The notes beneath the pieces were generated by a model. It saw nothing but the letters and a program-made list of their open reading frames with translations. It was not told the DNA's origin and did no database searches. From positions 1 to 12,596 of the forward strand of contig CALMPB010000503.1 of assembly GCA_937871985.1 (NCBI GenBank): 12,596 nt of DNA. Reading direction: 5' to 3'. This document shows, one piece after another, positions 1 through 4,984 of this stretch (positions are counted from its first letter, which is position 1; the number at the start of each line of letters is the position of its first letter). The stretch is from an uncultured Burkholderiaceae bacterium. GTDB taxonomy: Bacteria > Pseudomonadota > Gammaproteobacteria > Burkholderiales > Burkholderiaceae. The position numbers were made by a program, and so were the translations under genes.

Positions 1-106
1 CGCCCCGGCCCAGCGGCCCGCGCCCCAGCAGCGCCCGGCACCTCAGGCGGCGCCCGCCGGCGGTGGCGCCAACCTGGCCGACATGGACGACGATATCCCG
101 TTCTGA
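1..106 (+). CDS. ssb: Single-stranded DNA-binding protein SSB, C-terminal tail (5' partial)
   Basis: Reading frame open from base 2 to a TGA at 104-106, giving about 34 residues. The stretch is rich in Pro, Gln, Ala and Gly (the disordered linker) and ends in the acidic tip MDDDIPF. That tip is the known docking peptide by which bacterial SSB recruits replication and repair partners such as PriA, RecO, Exo I and the chi subunit of Pol III. The OB-fold DNA-binding domain and the start codon lie outside the window. The tip alone is close to diagnostic; the alternative, an unrelated Pro/Ala-rich protein, would not be expected to end in this motif. A strong hairpin 24 bases downstream ends the unit. 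Confidence 0.93.
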   Translation, partial: APAQRPAPQQRPAPQAAPAGGGANLADMDDDIPF

Positions 107-129
107 TATTGCCCGCGGTGGTACCGATC

Positions 130-162
130 AACGCCCGGCCAGCCTTGCGCTTGCCGGGCGTT
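130..162 (+). terminator. Intrinsic terminator after ssb
   Basis: Perfect 10-bp stem AACGCCCGGC / GCCGGGCGTT (130-139 with 153-162) around a 13-base loop, followed by GTGACTTTTGG. It lies 24 bases after the ssb stop codon. The T-run is short and begins five bases after the stem, so termination efficiency is uncertain. Confidence 0.7.
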
Positions 163-229
163 GTGACTTTTGGCGGGGATGCCTTGCATCGCAGCCCGGC
201 ATCGCACCCCCTCCCTGGGGTACTGCTGT

Positions 230-302
230 CCACAGCCTGTGCACAGCATTTCAACAGCTTGCCCACTGGTTTTTGCATCTTTTCCACAGCTTGTGCACAA
301 GG
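230..302 (+). repeat. DnaA-box-like repeat block 1 (three units)
   Basis: Three related 18-mers begin at 230 (CCACAGCCTGTGCACAGC), 252 (CAACAGCTTGCCCACTGG) and 284 (CCACAGCTTGTGCACAAG). The third is preceded so that TTTTCCACA (280-288) matches the relaxed DnaA box TTWTNCACA, and it contains the palindrome TTGTGCACAA (291-300). The same block recurs at 437-510. This stretch lies in a 473-base gap (107-579) that contains no credible gene; long open frames there are GC-driven shadows. A DnaA-binding role is inference from the motif. Confidence 0.7.
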
Positions 303-436
303 CCTGCGCCGACATGGATTCAGCCATCCCCAGGCCTGCCAGCCGCATTTCATCGCCCAGTCTCATTCCGCCCGATCCGCACCGGCGGCAAACCCGCATG
401 CAGACTCGCTCCACGCCCGGGCCGCGGGTTATCCAT

Positions 437-510
437 CCACAGGCTGTACACAGCATCTACACAGCTTGTTCACCGTTATCCGGGGGCTTTTCCACAGCTT
501 TTCAACAAGG
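437..510 (+). repeat. DnaA-box-like repeat block 2 (three units)
   Basis: Three 18-mers start at 437 (CCACAGGCTGTACACAGC), 459 (ACACAGCTTGTTCACCGT) and 492 (CCACAGCTTTTCAACAAG). Offsets of 22 and 33 bases nearly equal the 22 and 32 of block 1, so the whole block is a diverged direct repeat, roughly 70% identical by eye. TTTTCCACA (488-496) again fits the relaxed DnaA box, and TTATCCATC (429-436 region) sits just upstream. The block ends about 70 bases before the methyltransferase start. Confidence 0.7.
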
Positions 511-579
511 GGGCGGGGCTGGGGCCGCTTCGCGCTAGGATGAGCCCATGTTCATGCCGTGACCGTCCCAGGAGCAACC

Positions 580-1308
580 ATGACCCAGAACATCTACGAC
601 ACGCCCGATTTTTTCGAGGGCTACAGCCGTCTGGCCCGTTCGGTACATGGCCTGGAGGGTGCACCAGAATGGCCCGCGCTACGGACCCTGGTGGCGGATG
701 TGAAGGGGTGTGACGTGGTGGATCTCGGCTGCGGTTTCGGCTGGTTCTGCCGCTGGGCCGCCGAGCAGGGTGCGGCCAGCGTCCTGGGACTGGATGTGTC
801 CGAAAACATGCTGGCGCGGGCACACGCCACGACCGTCAATGCCGCCATTCGGTATGAACGCGCGGACCTGGAACGCTTGCAGTTGCCGCCGCAAAGCGCC
901 GATCTGGCCTACAGTTCGCTGACGCTGCATTATCTTGAGCGCTTGCCCGCGGTGTTCGCCACCGTGCATCAGGCGCTCAGACCCGGTGGCCGTTTCGTGT
1001 TTTCGTGTGAGCATCCCATCTACACAGCACCGGCGCGGCCGGGATTCATGCCGGACGGCGATGGGCGGCGGATCTGGCCTCTGAATCACTACGCCTTGCG
1101 TGGCGAGCGCCGTACCGATTGGCTGGCCAACGGAGTGATCAAGCAGCATCGCACGGTGGCGGACTACGTGAATCTGCTAATCGGCGCCGGCTTTGTCCTG
1201 GCGCACATGGACGAATGGTCGCCCGACCCCGCTCAGCTGGCGGCACAACCGGCGCTGGAGGAGGAACTGGACCGGCCCATGATGTTGCTGTTGGCGGCGA
1301 GACGCTGA
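580..1308 (+). CDS. Class I SAM-dependent methyltransferase
   Basis: 242 residues. It would transfer a methyl group from S-adenosylmethionine to an unidentified small substrate in the cytoplasm. The Rossmann-type core is clear: motif I VVDLGCGFG (residues 46-54), the acidic residue closing strand 2 in GLDVSE (Asp72), Asp97 in the third-strand region, DLAYSSLTLHYL (108-119), and LRPGGRFVFSCEHP (133-146). This arrangement is typical of the UbiE/BioC-like (methyltransferase 11/25) group. The length is normal for a single-domain enzyme. The ATG at 580 is chosen because AGGAG lies five bases upstream; an in-frame GTG at 559 has no such site. The gene stands alone between the ssb repeat region and the DUF4148 module, so context does not name the substrate. 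Confidence 0.85.
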   Translation: MTQNIYDTPDFFEGYSRLARSVHGLEGAPEWPALRTLVADVKGCDVVDLGCGFGWFCRWAAEQGAASVLGLDVSENMLARAHATTVNAAIRYERADLERLQLPPQSADLAYSSLTLHYLERLPAVFATVHQALRPGGRFVFSCEHPIYTAPARPGFMPDGDGRRIWPLNHYALRGERRTDWLANGVIKQHRTVADYVNLLIGAGFVLAHMDEWSPDPAQLAAQPALEEELDRPMMLLLAARR

Positions 1309-1335
1309 AAAAATCGCCCGGCGGGGGCATGGAGT

Positions 1336-1367
1336 GTGGTTGAAACACTTGGTTTCACAATAACCAC
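1336..1367. other. Two-tier hairpin downstream of the methyltransferase
   Basis: Inner stem TGAAAC / GTTTCA (1341-1346 with 1352-1357) with loop ACTTG, and outer arms GTGGTT / AACCAC (1336-1341 with 1362-1367) separated by CAAT on one side. It sits 28 bases after the methyltransferase stop and just before the first TetR-type palindrome. It could be a weak terminator, but no T-run follows directly. Confidence 0.35.
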
Positions 1368-1377
1368 TTGCTCTATC

Positions 1378-1393
1378 TATCTAGTAGTAGGTA
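1378..1393. promoter_or_regulatory. Candidate TetR operator, site A
   Basis: TATCTA-GTAG-TAGGTA, an imperfect inverted repeat. It shares the pattern (T/G)A(T/C)CTA-NWAG-TAG(A/G)TA with three sites at 1486-1501, 1869-1884 and 2344-2359. Its centre lies 108 bases upstream of site B. It may be an auxiliary operator for the first DUF4148 gene, or may serve a weaker upstream promoter (TAAGAT at 1392). Confidence 0.55.
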
Positions 1394-1484
1394 AGATTCA
1401 TCCATCGACGCAGCACTCAGACAATATCGCAGCGTCGCCCCAGACCAGAAATACAGTAGTTCCCGTTTTTATTTATCTCGATAT

Positions 1485-1502
1485 CTATCTATAAGTAGAT
1501 AG
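1485..1502. promoter_or_regulatory. Candidate operator, site B, overlapping the promoter of the first DUF4148 gene
   Basis: Perfect inverted repeat CTATCTA-TAAG-TAGATAG. Its centre forms TATAAG (1490-1495), a good match to a sigma-70 -10 element, so a bound regulator would block the promoter. No convincing -35 is seen. The start codon lies 43 bases downstream. The identical 18-mer occurs at 1868-1885 before the second gene. Confidence 0.7.
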
Positions 1503-1545
1503 TTTAATCGAAACCTTCCAAGTCATTGTTATCTGGAGATCAACC

Positions 1546-1851
1546 ATGAAGACCCTCGTATCCGCCCTGATCCTGTCTGCTTCCGTCATCGGCGTCGCCC
1601 AAGCCGGCGAGCTGGACTACCCGCCCGCGCTCGATACCCATAGCACGGTGACCCGCGCCCAAGTGCAGCAAGAGCTGGCCGCAGCCCGCGCCAATGGCGA
1701 ATTGGTGAGTACCGAAGAAGGCTATGCCGCAGCCTCCTTCGTCAGCGCTGGCGACAAGAGCCGCGCGCAAGTCAAGCAGGAGCTGGCCGCCGCCCGGGCC
1801 TTGGGCCTGACCGATAGCGGCGAACTGGACTACCCGCCTGCCCAGGGTTGA
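1546..1851 (+). CDS. Secreted DUF4148-type small protein, tandem copy 1
   Basis: 101 residues. Residues 1-20 are a signal peptide ending AQA, predicting export and cleavage before GELDYPP. The mature part holds two units with a 36-residue period, each starting RAQV (37-40 and 73-76) followed by an Ala-rich amphipathic helix (QQELAAARANGEL, KQELAAARALGL). A short ELDYPP motif appears at both ends of the mature chain (22-27, 93-98). This matches the DUF4148 pattern (TRAQV-x-ELAxAxAxG), a family of unknown function found in many copies in Burkholderiales. TCTGGAG supplies a ribosome site eight bases before the ATG. The gene is 76 bases upstream of an 88% identical copy, and both carry the same palindrome at the same distance, so the TetR gene downstream is the likely controller. 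The molecular role is unknown. Confidence 0.85.
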   Translation: MKTLVSALILSASVIGVAQAGELDYPPALDTHSTVTRAQVQQELAAARANGELVSTEEGYAAASFVSAGDKSRAQVKQELAAARALGLTDSGELDYPPAQG

Positions 1852-1885
1852 ATGTTTCCTATTTAATCTATCTATAAGTAGATAG
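1848..1885 (+). promoter_or_regulatory. Promoter and operator (site C) of the second DUF4148 gene
   Basis: The perfect palindrome CTATCTA-TAAG-TAGATAG (1868-1885) is identical to site B and contains TATAAG (1873-1878) as a -10. A candidate -35, TTGAAT (1848-1853), overlaps the stop codon of the first gene; the 19-base spacer is longer than ideal. The ATG of the second gene lies 42 bases after the palindrome, against 43 for the first, so the operator appears to have been duplicated with the gene. Confidence 0.65.
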
Positions 1886-1927
1886 CTCAATTTCACCTTA
1901 CGTACCAATCCTTACTGGAGAAGCCTC

Positions 1928-2233
1928 ATGAAGACCCTCGTATCCGCCCTGATCCTCACCGCCTCGTTCCTCGGCGCCGCGCATGCCGGCGAGCTGGACT
2001 ACCCGCCCGCGCTCGATACCCACAGCACGGTGACCCGCGCCCAGGTGCAACAAGAGCTGGCCGCCGCCCGCGCCAACGGTGAGCTGGTCAGCGATGAAGA
2101 AGGTTATGCCGCGACTGCCTTTGCCAGCGTTGGCGACAAGAGCCGCGCGCAAGTGAAGCAGGAACTGGCCGCCGCTCGCGCCCAGGGCCTAACGGACAGT
2201 GGCGAACTGGACTACCCGCCCGTGCAAGGCTGA
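1928..2233 (+). CDS. Secreted DUF4148-type small protein, tandem copy 2
   Basis: 101 residues, differing from the preceding copy at 12 positions by direct comparison. Five of these are in the 20-residue signal peptide (MKTLVSALIL... ending AHA) and seven in the mature part. The two RAQV-starting helical units (37-, 73-) and the flanking ELDYPP motifs are intact, so selection seems to preserve the mature protein. ACTGGAG lies seven bases before the ATG. The gene has its own promoter/operator in the 76-base gap, so it need not depend on read-through from copy 1. It is followed by a long nested hairpin and then by a TetR regulator carrying a related operator. Export to the periplasm or outside is inferred from the signal peptide; function is unknown. 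Confidence 0.85.
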   Translation: MKTLVSALILTASFLGAAHAGELDYPPALDTHSTVTRAQVQQELAAARANGELVSDEEGYAATAFASVGDKSRAQVKQELAAARAQGLTDSGELDYPPVQG

Positions 2234-2249
2234 GTCGATGTCGGCCACG

Positions 2250-2289
2250 GCGAACCCCGGGGGCGGGAACTTTCCCGGCCGGGGTTCGC
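2250..2289 (+). terminator. Nested hairpin, probable terminator of the DUF4148 pair
   Basis: Outer 11-bp perfect stem GCGAACCCCGG / CCGGGGTTCGC (2250-2260 with 2279-2289), enclosing a second inverted repeat CGGGAA-CT-TTCCCG. It starts 17 bases after the stop codon. There is no T-run after it (GGTTGT), so it may instead stabilise the mRNA 3' end. Confidence 0.55.
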
Positions 2290-2343
2290 GGTTGTACCGG
2301 CACGTCGCGAAGGGCGCCTAGGGATTACCGCCGATGACGTACC

Positions 2344-2359
2344 GACCTATTAGTAGGTA
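2344..2359. promoter_or_regulatory. Candidate autoregulatory TetR operator, site D
   Basis: GACCTA-TTAG-TAGGTA, with perfect arms ACCTA / TAGGT (2345-2349, 2354-2358). It contains TATTAG (2348-2353) as a possible -10, with TTACCG (2325-2330) 17 bases upstream as a poor -35, the same geometry as sites B and C. Only 10 bases separate it from the regulator's ATG, so the transcript would have almost no leader. Confidence 0.6.
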
Positions 2360-2369
2360 ATATTCAGCC

Positions 2370-2960
2370 ATGGACACTCCGACCCCCAACACCACCCGCG
2401 ACCAGTTGCTGACTCATGCCGAGAAGCTGATCCGCACGCGCGGTTGCAACGGCTTCAGCTATCGGGATCTGGCTGAGCACGTGGGCGTGAAGACGTCCAG
2501 CATCCACTACTATTTTCCCTGCAAAGACGACCTGCTCTACGAAGCCGTCGAAGCCTACAGCGCCCGTGCCTTGGCATCCGTGCGTGGCATCGACACGGCC
2601 CAGCCGGCCCGTGCCCAGCTCGAAGCCTATCTTTCGATGATGGAGTCGAAAGCCTGTGGTGACGGCGAGCTGTGCCTGGGTGGCATGCTGGCCGCCGAAA
2701 TGATGAGCCTGCCGGACCGTGTCCGCGGCGCGCTGCAGGGATTCTTTCGGGCGCACGAAGCCTGGCTGGCGCGCGTTCTGGCGCAAGGCGTCCAGGAGGG
2801 CACCTTGAAATTCTCGGGCAGCGCCGAGGCGGCGGGGCGAGCGGTCTTCGCCACGGTGCAAGGGTGCCTGCTGGTATCGCGGCTATTCCAGGCGCCGCCC
2901 GCCCTGTGCGAAGCGATCAGCGCCCTGTATGTCGAGTGCCGGGACCAGCCCGCCGCCTGA
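2370..2960 (+). CDS. TetR/AcrR-family transcriptional regulator, cysteine-rich (NemR-like)
   Basis: 196 residues, the usual TetR length. The N-terminal DNA-binding domain has its helix-turn-helix at about 29-49 (SYRDLAEHVGVKTSSIHYYF), with the family's SIHYYFPxKDDL signature. The ligand domain contains CGDGELCLGGMLAAE (96-110), resembling the region of NemR-type repressors where reactive cysteines sense electrophiles. The protein has seven cysteines (26, 51, 96, 102, 166, 180, 190). A palindrome 10 bases before the ATG, related to those in front of both upstream DUF4148 genes, suggests it represses itself and them. No Shine-Dalgarno sequence is visible, which fits a near-leaderless mRNA. The family call is firm; the NemR-like sensing and the target genes are inference. 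Confidence 0.88.
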   Translation: MDTPTPNTTRDQLLTHAEKLIRTRGCNGFSYRDLAEHVGVKTSSIHYYFPCKDDLLYEAVEAYSARALASVRGIDTAQPARAQLEAYLSMMESKACGDGELCLGGMLAAEMMSLPDRVRGALQGFFRAHEAWLARVLAQGVQEGTLKFSGSAEAAGRAVFATVQGCLLVSRLFQAPPALCEAISALYVECRDQPAA

Positions 2961-2985
2961 CATCGCTTTTTCCTCTTGTCGCCAC

Positions 2986-3010
2986 GGCCGCAACGCGCAA
3001 GCTTGCGGCC
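2986..3010. terminator. Hairpin between convergent genes
   Basis: GGCCGCAA / TTGCGGCC stem (2986-2993 with 3003-3010) with a 9-base loop. The palindrome CGCAAGCTTGCG (2996-3007) is an alternative fold. It lies between the 3' ends of the TetR gene and the hydrolase gene. No T-run is present on either strand, so it is only a candidate bidirectional terminator. Confidence 0.4.
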
Positions 3011-3059
3011 CGTTGTGTTGGCGGCGCCGCTCATCGCGGGCATTAAGGAACCACCTCGA

Positions 3060-3917
3060 TCATGCCGCCAGCGCGCGCGCCATGTCGGCGCTGCCGCGCG
3101 CCTGCACGCCCAGATCGCGCATGCGTTGCAGAAAGGCGGCCTGCGCATCCGCGAATCCCGTGACCGGACTGATGCAATCGTTCAATAGCACGACGCGCGA
3201 CAGATTGCCGCTGGGCAGGTATTCGGCGATGTGCTCGACCGTGGCCTTGACGCAATGACTGCCGGCTTCGCCAGCCACGATGATGAGATCGGCGCGGTCC
3301 AGCGATTCGAGCAATCTGCGATTGAGCTGGCTGCGCGGGTCATCGGCGTCTGGCACTTCGGCCATGAGCGCGCTGTAGTGTTCTGTCCAGGGGTTGGCGC
3401 CTTTGGGCACCTTGCGCACGATGAACTGGCGTTCGTCTTCCCAACGGGCATAAGCCGCGCGCACGTCGGCGTGGATGTTGTGACCCCAGGTACCGATCTC
3501 GCAATGCACCGGCCAAACCATCAGCGTGTAGCGGCCGCGGGCTTCCAGTTCATCCAGGTAGGCCAGTGTGCGCGGCAGGTCGTCGACATGGCGTGGCTGG
3601 AAGGCGCCTGAACGCACCTGGCTGGCGGTAATGGGCGTGAAGGGAGCTACCGGGCTACCGTCGCCGGTGCGCCAGAAGGTTGGGTGCGCGATGTCCAGCC
3701 GGTGATGCGAATCCAGCGTGACCGTGATGGCTGACAGCGCGGGCGCAGTGGCGTCGATGAAGCGCGCCAGCCGCTGCATGTCCGCATGCGCGCCGGGAAC
3801 CGGCAGCGCGGGCGCGACCGTCTCGCCGGTCAAGGGATCGACTGGCAGGTGGCTGGCGGGAAGGTCGCAGAAATCATTCTGCGGATCGATGATCAGGAGA
3901 TGGGCGGAACGCGACAT
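3060..3917 (-). CDS. Isochorismatase-like cysteine hydrolase (nicotinamidase-related)
   Basis: 285 residues. The cysteine-hydrolase fold is shown by LLIIDPQNDF with Asp11, the candidate metal ligands Asp69 and His71 in TLDSHH, the WPVHCEIGTWG segment (135-145) typical of nicotinamidase PncA relatives, Lys172 in VPKGANPWTEHYSA, and the nucleophile region GSHCVKATVEH with Cys222. Family members hydrolyse amides such as nicotinamide, or isochorismate. The protein is markedly longer than typical PncA (about 180-215 residues), with extra sequence around 145-200, so the substrate may differ. The ATG at 3917 starts right at the first beta strand; no good ribosome site precedes it. A TATATT about 30 bases upstream could be a -10. 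It is convergent with the TetR gene and not in an operon. Confidence 0.82.
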   Translation of the reverse strand: MSRSAHLLIIDPQNDFCDLPASHLPVDPLTGETVAPALPVPGAHADMQRLARFIDATAPALSAITVTLDSHHRLDIAHPTFWRTGDGSPVAPFTPITASQVRSGAFQPRHVDDLPRTLAYLDELEARGRYTLMVWPVHCEIGTWGHNIHADVRAAYARWEDERQFIVRKVPKGANPWTEHYSALMAEVPDADDPRSQLNRRLLESLDRADLIIVAGEAGSHCVKATVEHIAEYLPSGNLSRVVLLNDCISPVTGFADAQAAFLQRMRDLGVQARGSADMARALAA

Positions 3918-3983
3918 GGCGGCACAGGCGGGGAGTGAATACGGAATATAGACCGGGATAGACGCCGCGCGCGAGGGTCAGGG

Positions 3984-4010
3984 CCTGATCCGTCGGTGGC
4001 CGCGATCAGG
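3984..4010 (-). terminator. Weak hairpin downstream of the 39-residue membrane protein gene
   Basis: CCTGATC / GATCAGG (3984-3990 with 4004-4010), 13-base loop, 14 bases after the small gene's stop codon on the minus strand. No T-run follows, so the call is tentative. It lies in the leader region of the hydrolase gene and could act there instead. Confidence 0.35.
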
Positions 4011-4023
4011 TTGGCGGCATGGC

Positions 4024-4143
4024 TCAGAACAGCACCAGATGCCGCGACAGGTTGGGCAATTGGCGCAGCAGGGCGCGCCACAGGAACCACATGCGGGCCA
4101 ACCCCGCCACGATGACTGCTGCGCCGACATAGTAGAAAGCCAT
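4024..4143 (-). CDS. 39-residue single-span membrane protein
   Basis: ATG at 4143 to TGA at 4024-4026. The sequence starts MAFYYVGAAVIVAGLARMWF, a hydrophobic helix of about 18-20 residues at positions 3-22, followed by a basic tail (RALLRQLPNLSRHLVLF). This predicts a small inner-membrane protein with one span. CCGGAG sits eight bases before the ATG, a good ribosome site. A 16-bp palindrome 22 bases upstream is nearly identical to the one in front of the neighbouring TetR gene (4230-4838), so it is probably that regulator's target. Candidate promoter elements on the minus strand (TTGCAA and TGCTAT, about 18 apart) flank the palindrome. No function is recognised. The main doubt is simply its size. 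Confidence 0.6.
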   Translation of the reverse strand: MAFYYVGAAVIVAGLARMWFLWRALLRQLPNLSRHLVLF

Positions 4144-4164
4144 GATCCGCTCCGGATTCAAAAA

Positions 4165-4180
4165 TAGCACGGTCGTGCGA
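4165..4180. promoter_or_regulatory. Candidate TetR operator before the 39-residue protein gene
   Basis: TAGCACG-GT-CGTGCGA, with perfect arms GCACG / CGTGC (4167-4171, 4174-4178). It differs from the site at 4849-4864 only in the two central bases. It lies in the presumed -35/-10 spacer of the minus-strand small gene. Confidence 0.7.
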
Positions 4181-4229
4181 AATTGATTTGCAACAATGCC
4201 AGCTCGCGCCGGCGAAATGACTACTCGAT

Positions 4230-4838
4230 CTATTTGAAACTGCGATACGTGGAAATCAAACGCTCATAGGCGGCGCGCACCCGTTCCCGGGCCTTGGGAT
4301 CGCGCAGGAAGCGGGCATCGTGCATCAGCCCGATCATGAGGCTGTACACCTCGAATACCAGTTGCTCCGGATCGGTGTCCGAACGCAGGTGGCCCTCTTC
4401 CAGCGCTTGCCGCACGGTCCGCACCATCACGCCGCGCCAGCGGCGCAGGTTGTTCTCCAGGATTTCGCGCAAAGGGGATTCGACATCGTCGAATTCAAAG
4501 GCGCCCGCGATGTAGATGCAGCCGGTCAGCAGCTCGACGTTGCAGGCACGCTCGATCCAGAGGTTTACCAGGGCATTCAATCGCGGCAGGCCGCGCGGCT
4601 GTGCCATGGCAGGCGTGAAAACGGCGGCGGTGAAGCGGCGTTCGTACTCGTCCAGCACGGCCTGCTGCAAGGCTTCGCGCGACCCGACCCGCGAGAATAC
4701 CCCGCTTTTGCTGATGTCCAGGCGTTTGGCCACCTGGCCGAGCGACAGGCTCTCGAGCCCCTGGGCGGCGGCCATGTCCAGGGCCGCGTCGACAATGGCC
4801 GCGAAAGTCAGCTCGCTTTTTTCGGTCTTGGCAGTCAT
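4230..4838 (-). CDS. TetR/AcrR-family transcriptional regulator
   Basis: 202 residues, normal for the family. The DNA-binding domain has helix-turn-helix LSLGQVAKRLDISKSGVFSR (31-50), followed by SREALQQAVLDEY leading into the ligand domain. The ligand region contains NVELLTGCIYIAGAFEFDD and a Glu/Arg-rich helix near PLREILENNLRRWR, a layout seen in TetR regulators of uncharacterised targets. The ATG at 4838 has no ribosome site, but the palindrome TAGCACGACCGTGCGA lies only 11 bases upstream, so transcript leader and operator overlap. A matching palindrome precedes the small membrane-protein gene just downstream, which is on the same strand but appears separately promoted. Autorepression plus control of that gene is inferred from the two sites. 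The ligand is unknown. Confidence 0.87.
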   Translation of the reverse strand: MTAKTEKSELTFAAIVDAALDMAAAQGLESLSLGQVAKRLDISKSGVFSRVGSREALQQAVLDEYERRFTAAVFTPAMAQPRGLPRLNALVNLWIERACNVELLTGCIYIAGAFEFDDVESPLREILENNLRRWRGVMVRTVRQALEEGHLRSDTDPEQLVFEVYSLMIGLMHDARFLRDPKARERVRAAYERLISTYRSFK

Positions 4839-4848
4839 AACGAAAATT

Positions 4849-4864
4849 TAGCACGACCGTGCGA
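4849..4864. promoter_or_regulatory. Candidate autoregulatory operator of the second TetR gene
   Basis: TAGCACG-AC-CGTGCGA, arms GCACG / CGTGC (4851-4855, 4858-4862). Flanks are AT-rich on both sides, as at the partner site 4165-4180. It ends 11 bases before the TetR start codon (minus strand). Confidence 0.7.
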
Positions 4865-4922
4865 AAATAGCATTGAATCTCAGGGAATGAGCGTGTTCCG
4901 GCGGCGCCGCCGCCAAAAGAAA

Positions 4923-4949
4923 ACCGGGCAGCCCCTGGGGCTGCCCGGT
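4923..4949 (-). terminator. Intrinsic terminator of glcB
   Basis: Thirteen-bp near-perfect stem ACCGGGCAGCCCC / GGGGCTGCCCGGT (4923-4935 with 4937-4949); the physical loop would be the central CCTGG. On the minus strand it is followed by TTTTCTTTT, a clear T-tract. It lies 36 bases after the glcB stop codon. Confidence 0.9.
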
Positions 4950-4984
4950 CCAAGGTGCGTCGCGCGCTGGCGGCCGCCGTGCAA

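Noticed and set aside
230..510. Possible CRISPR array
   Set aside because: Units are only about 18 bases, degenerate and irregularly spaced, and there are no unique 30-base spacers or cas genes. The similarity to DnaA boxes explains them better.
63..713. Several 120-216 residue frames between ssb and the methyltransferase
   Set aside because: They run through the repeat blocks and into the methyltransferase in the wrong frame, with no motif or ribosome site.
2364..2861. 165-residue minus-strand frame over the TetR gene, and similar reverse frames over both DUF4148 genes
   Set aside because: Pure antisense shadows of clear plus-strand genes with signal peptides or helix-turn-helix domains.
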